This document shows positions 9,148-17,239 of a stretch of DNA of 42,500 bases, piece by piece. The position numbers were made by a program, and so were the translations under genes. Each line of letters starts with the position of its first letter. Position 1 is the first letter of the stretch. The stretch is from an uncultured Bacteroidota bacterium (GTDB lineage: Bacteria; Bacteroidota; Bacteroidia; Flavobacteriales; Flavobacteriaceae), in NCBI GenBank assembly GCA_902510475.1, contig CABXCC010000009.1:1-42500 (forward strand), written 5' to 3'. The notes under the pieces were generated by a model, which searched no databases, was not told the DNA's origin, and saw only the letters and a list, made by a program, of their open reading frames with translations.

Positions 9148-9850
9148 TTTTTTTCGGTTTACCTAATATATATACCAGGAGGATTAGAATAAAAACAAAA
9201 AGTTCCCACCAATATAAGTAAATGGGCCATTCACCAATTACCATAGGATTATCAACCGCAGGAGGCTGATTAACATACATATAATTTGATCCTAGAGTAT
9301 TGTTAATTTGAATAAGAATCAGCATTAAAATATTTAATGCAAAATATGTTTTTAACCATGAGAATTTAGAAAGTTTCATACCTAGGTTGTTTCTCAAGTA
9401 GATTGGAAATGCAATTATCATTGCATGCTTAAAAAAGAATTGAAAATAAAAATAATCATATCCTCCATAATCATCAAGTAAAGGAGTAAAAATTGCCTGA
9501 GCTCCTCCGATTATACCGCAATAAAATAGAAATTCAAATAAAAATTGTCTTTTATCCTTGGGAACAAACATAATGAAACAACATATAAGACCACTAATTG
9601 AGCATAGGTGAACAGGAAGTTCTTTACTTATTTCCCATTTACCTATTATTAACAGTAGAGAATGATTGATTATAAAAAGTATGATCATGGAAATTGACAA
9701 TACCTTTGCATAAAGCTCTTTTTTATCATTTGAAATTTTTTTGCCAACAAACAGAATTATAAAAATTAAAAGCACACAAAATGCAACCGTAACTGACCAG
9801 GTTTCAGAAAGAAAATCAATTGGATATTTATTAATGTCAGGGTTATCCAT
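9131..9850 (-). CDS. TIGR02206-family (YwaF/TMEM164-like) integral membrane protein
   Basis: A 239-residue polytopic membrane protein with about six hydrophobic segments. It shows marks of the TIGR02206/YwaF family: 'LPVHLCSISGL' (His81, Cys83) in one segment, 'FEFLFYCGIIGGAQAIFTP', and the late 'GSNYMYVNQPPAVDNP' followed by 'GEWPIYLYWWEL'. The His-x-Cys and the NY/NPP motifs are the conserved core. TMEM164 in animals, a distant relative, has been linked to phospholipid acyl transfer; no function is established for the bacterial proteins. It sits downstream of tRNA-Phe, beyond that gene's terminator, and leads into the small lipoprotein gene. Family call fairly sure, role unknown. Confidence 0.75.
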   Translation of the reverse strand: MDNPDINKYPIDFLSETWSVTVAFCVLLIFIILFVGKKISNDKKELYAKVLSISMIILFIINHSLLLIIGKWEISKELPVHLCSISGLICCFIMFVPKDKRQFLFEFLFYCGIIGGAQAIFTPLLDDYGGYDYFYFQFFFKHAMIIAFPIYLRNNLGMKLSKFSWLKTYFALNILMLILIQINNTLGSNYMYVNQPPAVDNPMVIGEWPIYLYWWELFVFILILLVYILGKPKKIEKAN

Positions 9851-9910
9851 GAAGATATATACTTTGATGGTAAATATAATAAAATTAAAGTAAGGTTTTT
9901 AAAATACAAA

Positions 9911-9932
9911 AGCCCTCAAATTATTGAGGGCT
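9911..9932 (-). terminator. Intrinsic terminator after tRNA-Phe
   Basis: A 9-bp perfect stem, AGCCCTCAA (9911-9919) against TTGAGGGCT (9924-9932), with a 4-base loop. Read leftward it is followed by TTTGTATTTT. It lies five bases beyond the tRNA-Phe 3' end, so it should end that transcript. Confidence 0.8.
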
Positions 9933-9937
9933 TTATG

Positions 9938-10010
<73 letters not shown>

Positions 10011-10022
10011 TTTAGAGCGCGT

Positions 10023-10053
10023 CAAAGATAGATTCAATTTTGTTATTCCCAAA
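10023..10053 (-). promoter_or_regulatory. Promoter of tRNA-Phe (TTTG-N19-TATCTTTG)
   Basis: On the minus strand, TTTG at 10053-10050, a 19-base spacer, then TATCTTTG at 10030-10023. This is a full match to the Bacteroidota housekeeping sigma consensus (TTTG about 19 bases before TAnnTTTG). Transcription would start a few bases before the mature tRNA 5' end at 10010. Confidence 0.8.
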
Positions 10054-10101
10054 ATTATTTTGTAAAAATGCTTTTGTAAATTTGATAACTTATACTTTGT
10101 T

Positions 10102-10836
10102 ATGAATTTGGTGATAGATATTGGTAATAATTATTTTAAGCTTGCTGTTTTTGGTAATGAAACACTAATGTTTGGTAAATCTGGTAAAAACTCGGTTTTA
10201 GAAAAAATTATTCCTAGGTTAATTGAGGATTTCCCAAAAATTAAATTTTCATTAGTCTCTAACGTTTCAGATCTTTCAGATTCAACAATTAAAACAATAC
10301 TTAGAAAAAAAAATATTAAAATTTATGATTTTGATTCATCTTTAAAGCTTCCTTTTAGTGTTAATTACAAAACTATGGAAACGTTAGGAAATGATAGATT
10401 GGCTGTAGTAGCTGCATCTGTTAAGCTTTACCCTGACTCAAATAATATAATTATTGACGCAGGAACATGTTTAACTGCTGATTTTATAAGTGATAAAAAT
10501 ATTTATTTGGGGGGTATGATCTCCCCAGGAATTGACATGAGATATAAATCACTAAAAAATTATACAGCAAGATTACCAAAACTTGAAAAATCTCATCATT
10601 TTAAATTTCCAGCAGATTCTACAACTGGCTCAATGCACGCAGGCGTAGTTGGAGGAGTAATTAATGAAATATTAGGATTTATCGACCAATTGACTAGTAA
10701 ATATAAAAATGTTAATGTCATTCTTACTGGAGGTGATGCTGAATTTTTGTCAAAGACATTAAAAATCACCATATTTGCGAATCAAAATTTTATTTTAGAA
10801 GGATTAAATTCAATTCTAAATCTAAACAAGCACTAA
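10102..10836 (+). CDS. coaX: Type III pantothenate kinase
   Basis: A 244-residue cytoplasmic enzyme that phosphorylates pantothenate, the first committed step of coenzyme A synthesis. The type III (CoaX) motifs are all there: the N-terminal phosphate loop 'DIGNNYFK' with catalytic Asp6, the pantothenate-binding 'GNDRLA' at 96-101, and the ATP-site motif 'DAGTCLTAD' at 119-127 followed by 'GGMISPGIDMRYKSL'. Length is normal. It opens the envelope gene cluster; its TAA directly abuts the TTG of the next gene. A near-match -7 sequence lies right before the ATG, but its spacing is wrong by one base. This gene next to an outer-membrane protein, TPR protein and LptC is a familiar order in flavobacteria. 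Confidence 0.93.
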   Translation: MNLVIDIGNNYFKLAVFGNETLMFGKSGKNSVLEKIIPRLIEDFPKIKFSLVSNVSDLSDSTIKTILRKKNIKIYDFDSSLKLPFSVNYKTMETLGNDRLAVVAASVKLYPDSNNIIIDAGTCLTADFISDKNIYLGGMISPGIDMRYKSLKNYTARLPKLEKSHHFKFPADSTTGSMHAGVVGGVINEILGFIDQLTSKYKNVNVILTGGDAEFLSKTLKITIFANQNFILEGLNSILNLNKH

Positions 10837-12147
10837 TTGAAGAAAATATATATAATACTGATAGCTGCCTTTTTTGTGTGCTCATCATCTAACTCTCAGA
10901 ATAGTACATCTTCGCCTTATTCATTTTATGGAATAGGTTCTCTAAATTTCAAAGGAACCGCTGAGAACAGAGCAATGGGAAGAATAAGTGTATACAACGA
11001 TAGCATTCACATGAATTTCAGAAATCCAGCATCTTACACAGGAAAGAATATGTTTTCATTTAATAATGAAGGCAGACTTGTTAAGTTTACGGTTGGATTG
11101 GGTCATTCAGAAACAGACCTTAGTACTTCTAATAATTCATCTGAAGCTACCAATACAAGTTTTGATTATTTGGGATTAAATATTCCAATGGGAAAATTTG
11201 GAATGGGCTTTGGATTAATACCTCATTCTTCCGTTGGATATAAGCTGCAATCCTCTAATCAAGAGGATTTAATTCAATATAAGTACTCTGGAAGTGGGGG
11301 ATTAAATAAAGCTTTTCTAGGGTTTGCATATCAGATTAATGATAATATTTCTATTGGATTTGATTCTAGATATAATTTTGGAAATATAGAAAATATAGCT
11401 CTTGAATTTTTATATGACGAAGATTCTGAACCATTAGATTATCAAGCGAGAGAAGTAAACAGATCTGACTTAAGTGGTTTAAATTTTAATTTTGGATTAA
11501 TCTATAAAGGCAAGATCAGTACTAGTTTAGATTTACACAGTTCATTTTATTATTCTCCTGAATATAATCTTAGCTCAAGAAATAACAGGGTTTTTGCCTC
11601 TGTTGTAATAAATTCTAACAGCGGTTTAGAATTCCCTATCAATGAGATCACAGTAGACTTAGAATCAGTTGGTTTGGCCAAAACAGACTTAACTATGCCG
11701 TCTAAGACAAATATTGGGTTAGGTGTTGGAAGAGAAAAAAAGTGGTTTATTGGGGCTGAATATACTTTTTTGAGTAGTAGTGTGTTTTCAAATGATTTGA
11801 TAAACATTGATAATTCTAGTTTTGAGGATTCGTCAATAATTTCTATTGGAGGTTTTTATATCCCGGACTATTCTTCCTTTAGTAGTTTCTTTAAACGTCT
11901 TGTATATCGTGCAGGGTTATACTCAGAAAAGACGGGATTAAACATTAATGGACAATCGATTAATGAATTTGGCATTTCATTTGGATTAGGTGTACCATCT
12001 GGTGGTTTATTTTCAAATATTAACACAACAGTAGAGCTTGGAAAAAGAGGAACCACAGATGCCAATTTAGTTGAAGAAAATTTTGTCAATTTTCAGATAA
12101 GTTTATCTCTTAATGATAGATGGTTTATCAAGAGAAAATATAATTAA
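10837..12147 (+). CDS. Putative outer-membrane beta-barrel protein of the coaX-lptC cluster
   Basis: A 436-residue exported protein. The start is TTG, immediately after the coaX stop; the encoded MKKIYIILIAAFFVC... is a standard signal peptide, so TTG is very likely right. After the cleavage site come 'SSPYSFYGIGSLNFKGTAENRAMGR' elements spread over about residues 25-50, then many Gly- and aromatic-rich strands. This layout recalls the FadL/PorV-like barrels of Bacteroidota, in which 'NPAS' and 'RAMG' motifs precede the barrel. It ends 'LNDRWFIKRKYN', not with the classical terminal Phe. Its partners (LptC and a PpiD-like chaperone) suggest a role at the cell surface, but function is not known. 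Confidence 0.7.
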   Translation: MKKIYIILIAAFFVCSSSNSQNSTSSPYSFYGIGSLNFKGTAENRAMGRISVYNDSIHMNFRNPASYTGKNMFSFNNEGRLVKFTVGLGHSETDLSTSNNSSEATNTSFDYLGLNIPMGKFGMGFGLIPHSSVGYKLQSSNQEDLIQYKYSGSGGLNKAFLGFAYQINDNISIGFDSRYNFGNIENIALEFLYDEDSEPLDYQAREVNRSDLSGLNFNFGLIYKGKISTSLDLHSSFYYSPEYNLSSRNNRVFASVVINSNSGLEFPINEITVDLESVGLAKTDLTMPSKTNIGLGVGREKKWFIGAEYTFLSSSVFSNDLINIDNSSFEDSSIISIGGFYIPDYSSFSSFFKRLVYRAGLYSEKTGLNINGQSINEFGISFGLGVPSGGLFSNINTTVELGKRGTTDANLVEENFVNFQISLSLNDRWFIKRKYN

Positions 12148-12149
12148 TT

Positions 12150-13526
12150 ATGAAAAAATTATTTACATTTTTATTAATATGTGTTACTTCTTTTAACGCT
12201 TTTTCACAAGTAAATGAACAAGACATTAATGCTCTTTCAATTTTCAGTGAATATGTAAAAGCTAAGAATTATGATGCTGCATTCCAACCATGGATGGAGC
12301 TTAGAGAAAGAAGTCCAAAGTTTAACAGTGCAATATATGTATATGGAGAGAGAATTTTGAAACATAAAATTAAAAACTCATCTGCTAATGAAAAAGTTAC
12401 TTTTATTAATGATCTCCTAAAGCTTTGGCTAGAGAAAAGAGAAAATTTTCCTAATAAGACACCACTTGGTGATATTTTGGCTAAATCAGCCCAATTAGAG
12501 TATGATTATAAAAATGAATTAGGTATTTCAAATATTGAAGTTTACACTAGTTTTGAAAAGGCTTATAATCAGGATCTAAATTCTTTTAACAATCCTAAAA
12601 ATTTATACACATACTTTCAGTTAGCTGTCAAATTATACGATAAAAATGAGAAGACTGCATCTGAATTATTTACAAAGTATGACGAGATTTCAGAAAAAGT
12701 TGAAAATGAAATAAAAAATTATACTAATAAGGTTAATAAGTTTATTGATTCTGCTGATCAAGAAATTACTTTATCAGCCAAAGATCAAAAACGAATGAAA
12801 TCATATAACAGTTTTTTGAAAGCTTATGATCAAATTAGTAAAGGAATGGAAAAAGCCTTAGGCGACAGGGGAAATTGTGATAATTTAATTCCATTATACC
12901 AGAATAGCTTTGATGTTAATCAAAATGACGCAAAATGGTTAGATAGGGCAATGAATAGGTTGTTTAATAAGGATTGTTCTCAATCTGAATTGTTTGTTAA
13001 AATTGTTCAACAAAAAAATATTCTTGAGCCAAGTGCGACTACTGCTTACTATTTAGGTACAATTAAGGACAAAGAAGGTAATTCCTCAGAGGCTCTGCAA
13101 TACTATAATCAAGCAATAGATTTAGAGTCTGATTCTTATGAAAAAGCCAAAATACTTTTTAAAATTGCTACATCTTTTAGAAAAAATGGTTCCTTTTCAA
13201 GGGCAAGATCTTACTACACTCAAGCATTAAGTTTTAATCCCTCAATGGGAAGAGCTTATTTGGCAATTGCAAAAATGTATTCGGATAGTGCCAAAAATTG
13301 TGGTGCTGACAATTTTAGTCAAAGGGCAGTTTATTGGCTAGCATCAAAAGAAGCAATGAAGGCATCCAGAGTTGATGGTACTTTGAAAAAAGTTGCAATT
13401 AAGAGTTCAAATAATTACGAGGCAAAGGCACCTCAAAAATCTGAAATATTTTCATCTGGTCGAGAAGGGGAAATTATCAAAATTTCTTGCTGGATAAATA
13501 AATCTGTTAAAGTTCCTAGCCTTTAG
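12150..13526 (+). CDS. Exported TPR protein of the coaX-lptC cluster
   Basis: A 458-residue protein with a signal peptide (cut after FNAFSQ), probably periplasmic. It starts two bases after the barrel gene. The long middle is helical and Lys/Glu-rich. Clear TPR pairs sit near residues 295-375: 'TAYYLGTIKDKEGNSSEALQYY', 'KILFKIATSFRKNGSFSRARSYY' and 'GRAYLAIAKMY' belong to successive repeats. Flavobacterial relatives of this gene occur between the barrel gene and lptC, so it is probably an envelope-assembly scaffold (inference). The last 30 residues carry a 'REGEIIKISCWINKSVKVPSL' tail, spread over the C-terminus, that looks like a separate small element. Confidence 0.7.
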   Translation: MKKLFTFLLICVTSFNAFSQVNEQDINALSIFSEYVKAKNYDAAFQPWMELRERSPKFNSAIYVYGERILKHKIKNSSANEKVTFINDLLKLWLEKRENFPNKTPLGDILAKSAQLEYDYKNELGISNIEVYTSFEKAYNQDLNSFNNPKNLYTYFQLAVKLYDKNEKTASELFTKYDEISEKVENEIKNYTNKVNKFIDSADQEITLSAKDQKRMKSYNSFLKAYDQISKGMEKALGDRGNCDNLIPLYQNSFDVNQNDAKWLDRAMNRLFNKDCSQSELFVKIVQQKNILEPSATTAYYLGTIKDKEGNSSEALQYYNQAIDLESDSYEKAKILFKIATSFRKNGSFSRARSYYTQALSFNPSMGRAYLAIAKMYSDSAKNCGADNFSQRAVYWLASKEAMKASRVDGTLKKVAIKSSNNYEAKAPQKSEIFSSGREGEIIKISCWINKSVKVPSL

Positions 13527-13528
13527 TT

Positions 13529-14053
13529 TTGAAACCTCTTATACTATCTTTTCTTTTTATTTTTTTAAGTTGCTCTCAGGATAAAGAGATATTTAATAAT
13601 CTTAAAAAAGCTGAAATACCAATATCATCGGCTTCGAATATTAATTCTGTTCATACTGATTCGGGAAAAGTAAGCAGTGTTCTGAATAGTCCAAAAATGC
13701 TAAATTTTAGTAACGCTGTTTTTCCATATTATGAATTTCCAAATCAGCTAGAAGTTATATTATTTGATAAAAATAATAACAAAACTAACATTGTTGCTGA
13801 TTATGCAATATCCTATTCAAATAGCGATTTAATTGATCTAAGAGGAAATGTTATCATATCTACTCATTTAAAGGATACGCTAATTACCGATCAATTATAT
13901 TATGACAGAGGTCAAGAATGGCTTTTTACCAATTTTGACTTTAGGTATGTTTCATTAGATAAAGATATTTTTGGTAAAGGATTTGATTCAGATAAATCCT
14001 TTGAAAAAATTAAATTCCTAGAGGTTAATGGATTTGTTTCTCTTGACGAATAA
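13529..14053 (+). CDS. lptC: LptC-like LPS export lipoprotein
   Basis: A 174-residue lipoprotein (Cys15 in FLSCS) starting with TTG two bases after the TPR gene. The region from about residue 50 is an LptC/OstA-type beta-jellyroll: 'LNSPKMLNFSN', 'YYEFPNQLEVILFD', 'NIVADYAISYSNSDLIDLRGNV', 'TDQLYYDRGQEWLFTN' and 'GKGFDSDKSFEKIKFLEVNG' follow each other as in flavobacterial LptC proteins. LptC receives lipopolysaccharide from the LptBFG ATPase complex and passes it to the periplasmic LptA bridge. In E. coli LptC is a bitopic membrane protein; here it is a predicted lipoprotein, as is usual in this phylum. Context next to a barrel and a folding factor agrees. Confidence 0.82.
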   Translation: MKPLILSFLFIFLSCSQDKEIFNNLKKAEIPISSASNINSVHTDSGKVSSVLNSPKMLNFSNAVFPYYEFPNQLEVILFDKNNNKTNIVADYAISYSNSDLIDLRGNVIISTHLKDTLITDQLYYDRGQEWLFTNFDFRYVSLDKDIFGKGFDSDKSFEKIKFLEVNGFVSLDE

Positions 14054-14139
14054 TTATCTATTTTCAGTGAATAGCTAATATTTTTATCAATCAATCCTCA
14101 CTATCTGAAAAATATTTTTTTTAATTGATAATAAAATAC

Positions 14140-14147
14140 TACTTTTG
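14140..14147 (+). promoter_or_regulatory. -7 box (TACTTTTG) before ppiD-like gene
   Basis: TACTTTTG matches TAnnTTTG, 23 bases before the ATG at 14171. No good -33 TTTG stands at the expected distance (a TTG is only 12 bases upstream), so this is a moderate candidate. It would allow separate expression of the chaperone gene from the lptC operon. Confidence 0.4.
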
Positions 14148-14170
14148 GCCACTACTTTTATCTAAAGATT

Positions 14171-16333
14171 ATGGCAATTTTAGGAAAAATAAGATCACTT
14201 GGACCCGTTGCATTAATTAGTGTTATAGGATTAGCCTTATTTGCATTTGTTTTTTCAACAGGATCAGGAACAGTCACAGATGTTTTTAAAGCTGACGAAT
14301 TCAATCAAAGTCGTGTTGCTATTGTAAACGGAATTGAGATGGATAGAACAGAATTCATGAATAGTGTTGACAACTTTGAAAAACAGAATCGTGGTTCTAG
14401 CTCCTCTATTCAAGCCATGAATTCAATTTGGGATACTGAGCTGAAAAAATTGATTCTCAAATCTGAATACGAAAAGTTAGGATTGTCAGTTGAAAGAGAA
14501 ATGATGCGAGATTTTTTAAAAAACAATTTATTGGCTTTTGAAGATTTTCAAAATGAAGTTGGTGTGTTTGACGAAACAAAATTAAATCAATTCATTTCTA
14601 ACCTAAAAGAAATTTCACCTGAAACCTTAGAATTACAAGGCTCACTCGTAAATTATAACTCTTGGAATAAATTTGAAGAAAACATTTCTAGCATTGGATT
14701 AGAAGAAATTTATTATAAGCTTGTATCTGCAGGAATTAATACCGCTCTTTTTGAAGGTGAAGAAGACTATTTTAACTCAAATAATGTAGTTGATTTTAAG
14801 TATGTTAAAATCCCCTTCAATAGCATTCCAGACTCGTTAATTAAGGTCAAAAAGTCTGACGTAACTAGCTATATAGATCAAAATAAAAGCGAATTTTCAT
14901 CGGATGAAACTAGAGATTTAATATTTGTTAAATTTGATGAATTACCCTCTGGATTAGATGAAGATGAATCCATGTCTTTGATGAATAATTTAATTAAAGA
15001 TAAAGATGAATTTGATAACAATAGCAATGAATCAATTACTTACAGAGGATTTAAAAACACCAACAATAATCAAGAGTTTTTGAATTCAAATTCAGCAATT
15101 AAATATTATGACTCTTTTATTTTCAAATCTTCCCTTCCTACAAAAATTGCGGATGATGTCTATGATCTTGACAAAGGACAGTTATATGGTCCCTATTCTG
15201 AAGACGGTTTTTTGAAAACCACAAAATTAATTGACTCAAAGTTTATTCCTGATTCTGCTAAAGTTAGACATATATTAATCCCATATTTTGGTTCAGTGAG
15301 AGCCTCTGCAGAAGAAATGAGGTCCAAAGAGGATGCAAAAAAGACTGCAGATAGCATTTTAGGTATATTAAAAAGAAATAGAAATAAGTTTGAATCATTA
15401 CTGAGTTTATCTTCAGACTTAGTAAGTAATCAAAATAACGGGGAAATTGATTTTGCATATGTTGACAGATTTGCACCAGAATTTAGAGATTTCTCTTTTG
15501 AAAATAAAGTTGGATCTGTTTCAGTCGTTGAAACTGATTTTGGTTATCATGTTATTGAAATATTATCTCAAGGAAAAAAGAAAAAAGCTGTTAAGGTAGG
15601 TAATTTAGCTATTAAAATTGAGCCCTCTGAAAGGACAAGAGATAGTATATATAATGTTGCATCAAAATTTGAAATTGCTGTAAATGAAGATAACTTTCGA
15701 TCATATGCCAAGGAAAGTGGATTCAATGTAAGTTCAGCCAACAACGTTGGAAAATTAGACGAAACTTTGCCTATCATCGGTAAACAGCGAACTATCGTTA
15801 GATGGTTATATGAAGATGACACAAAAAAAGGTGATATTAAAAGGTTCAGCCTACAAGATGGAGGATATGCAATAGTGATGCTAACTTCAATTGATGAAAA
15901 CGGTTTAATGTCTTATGAGAAGTCTTCTTCCAAAGTTCTTCCAAGAGTAAAAAATCAGATAAAAGCACAAAAAATAGAGGATAAGGTAAAAGGTTCTAGT
16001 CTTGATGAAATTGCTAGTGAATTTAACGTTGAAGTACAGACTTCATTATCCGTTAATATGAATAGTCCTGTTATTTCCGGAGTTGGTAATGAGCCATCGG
16101 TTGTTGGTTATGCTATGGGACTTTCAAAAAATGTTATTTCTAAAGCAATTGTTGGTAATACAGGTGTTTTTTATATATCTGTAACAGAAAAAAGGATGTC
16201 TACTGGATTACAAAACTACCGTAATAATATTAGTATAATTAACTCTGCAAGATCCGGAAGTGCTAGGACTGGTTCATTCAATGCTTTGAAGGATAATGCC
16301 GAGATTGAAGACTTTAGAAGCATGTTTTATTAG
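14171..16333 (+). CDS. PpiD/SurA-like membrane-anchored peptidyl-prolyl isomerase
   Basis: A 720-residue protein with one N-terminal membrane anchor (about residues 11-30) and a large periplasmic part, the PpiD layout. A SurA-like N-domain covers about 40-200 ('RVAIVNGIEMDRTEFMNSV', later 'LILKSEYEKLGLSVERE'). A parvulin-type domain lies at about 364-465, starting 'KVRHILIPY' and ending 'FGYHVIEIL'. A further helical/beta region continues to the C-terminus, with a possible degenerate second parvulin unit. PpiD helps outer-membrane and periplasmic proteins fold as they leave the Sec translocon. The context (outer-membrane barrel, LptC) fits envelope biogenesis. The gene ends in a 4-base overlap with the convergent GHMP kinase gene. 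Confidence 0.85.
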   Translation: MAILGKIRSLGPVALISVIGLALFAFVFSTGSGTVTDVFKADEFNQSRVAIVNGIEMDRTEFMNSVDNFEKQNRGSSSSIQAMNSIWDTELKKLILKSEYEKLGLSVEREMMRDFLKNNLLAFEDFQNEVGVFDETKLNQFISNLKEISPETLELQGSLVNYNSWNKFEENISSIGLEEIYYKLVSAGINTALFEGEEDYFNSNNVVDFKYVKIPFNSIPDSLIKVKKSDVTSYIDQNKSEFSSDETRDLIFVKFDELPSGLDEDESMSLMNNLIKDKDEFDNNSNESITYRGFKNTNNNQEFLNSNSAIKYYDSFIFKSSLPTKIADDVYDLDKGQLYGPYSEDGFLKTTKLIDSKFIPDSAKVRHILIPYFGSVRASAEEMRSKEDAKKTADSILGILKRNRNKFESLLSLSSDLVSNQNNGEIDFAYVDRFAPEFRDFSFENKVGSVSVVETDFGYHVIEILSQGKKKKAVKVGNLAIKIEPSERTRDSIYNVASKFEIAVNEDNFRSYAKESGFNVSSANNVGKLDETLPIIGKQRTIVRWLYEDDTKKGDIKRFSLQDGGYAIVMLTSIDENGLMSYEKSSSKVLPRVKNQIKAQKIEDKVKGSSLDEIASEFNVEVQTSLSVNMNSPVISGVGNEPSVVGYAMGLSKNVISKAIVGNTGVFYISVTEKRMSTGLQNYRNNISIINSARSGSARTGSFNALKDNAEIEDFRSMFY

Positions 16334-17238
16334 TTTAGATAAACTAAATCTTCAAAATTAAAAATAGTATCATACCCTTTTTGTTTGAAGTAATTTAAAT
16401 CTTTCTTTTCTCCACTCACTAATAAAAAATCTCCTCCCCAAGACCCCAAACTTTTAATTATTCCTTTATTATAGTCTTTAAAAGTTGATTTTTGAATTGG
16501 ATTAATCTTTATTATTTTTGAAATGATATCTTCATGTCTTTCAATCAGAGTTTCAAATTCTAAAAGATTATTACACTCAACAATATTTTTAGTTAATTCG
16601 TTAATTTTTCCGATTGTAGATTTTTTATCAAATCTAATTTTGTTATAACTATAAATTGAATTTTGTGTATTTTGTTTTTTTCCTTGATAGATAAAAAATA
16701 AATTTCTTTTAAAACTAGGATTAAAACTTGTCCTATTGATACTTATAATATCTTTATTATTACTATACAATATTGGATGTTTTTTATCGCAACAGGCTAT
16801 GTCATAGCCGCTACCTTTAAAGGAAGAAAACAATAAATCGTATGGGCTTATATTAGCCCACATAGCTAGATTATTTACTAAAGTTGAAGATGATCCAAGT
16901 CCCCACTGTCTGTTGAAATTCATTTTTGTAACAAATTTTTTGCCAAAAGAATTTTGAATGTCTTTAGAATGATGAATGTGATTAAATAAACTTATAATTT
17001 TCTCGGAAATATTATTTTTCTTTCCGTCGTAAGTCATTGTTTTGCCGCTCTTAAAAAATCTTTCTTCATACCAAATACTTTTCTTGTTATCATAACTAAC
17101 CCATTGTAGGCAATCAGAATCAATTTCCTCCACAAACAATTTTTGAGTTAGTTTTGAGGGTAACGCTAGCGAGATAGCCCCGTCTAAGACTAAGTATTCT
17201 GATGTCAATAAAATTTTTCCATTACTCTCAAAAATCAT
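16330..17238 (-). CDS. GYDIA-family GHMP kinase (mevalonate/phosphomevalonate kinase-like)
   Basis: A 302-residue cytoplasmic kinase of the GHMP superfamily. The N-terminus 'NGKILLTSEYLVLDGA' is the substrate strand, 'WGLGSSST' at 112-119 is the ATP-binding loop, and 'GSGYDIA' at 142-148 holds the presumed catalytic Asp and the name-giving GYDIA motif. 'LGSWGGDFLL' near 268 is the C-terminal glycine motif. The ATP loop has Gln-Trp before GLGSSS where the superfamily usually has Pro. The start is one base after the HMG-CoA reductase stop, so both are one operon; by context it phosphorylates mevalonate or phosphomevalonate. Which of the two steps it serves cannot be read from sequence. Confidence 0.82.
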   Translation of the reverse strand: MIFESNGKILLTSEYLVLDGAISLALPSKLTQKLFVEEIDSDCLQWVSYDNKKSIWYEERFFKSGKTMTYDGKKNNISEKIISLFNHIHHSKDIQNSFGKKFVTKMNFNRQWGLGSSSTLVNNLAMWANISPYDLLFSSFKGSGYDIACCDKKHPILYSNNKDIISINRTSFNPSFKRNLFFIYQGKKQNTQNSIYSYNKIRFDKKSTIGKINELTKNIVECNNLLEFETLIERHEDIISKIIKINPIQKSTFKDYNKGIIKSLGSWGGDFLLVSGEKKDLNYFKQKGYDTIFNFEDLVYLN

Positions 17239-17239
17239 T

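Noticed and set aside
10091-10099. TATACTTTG just before coaX as promoter
   Set aside because: The spacing inside the -7 box is one base too long and it would put the transcript start on or after the ATG.
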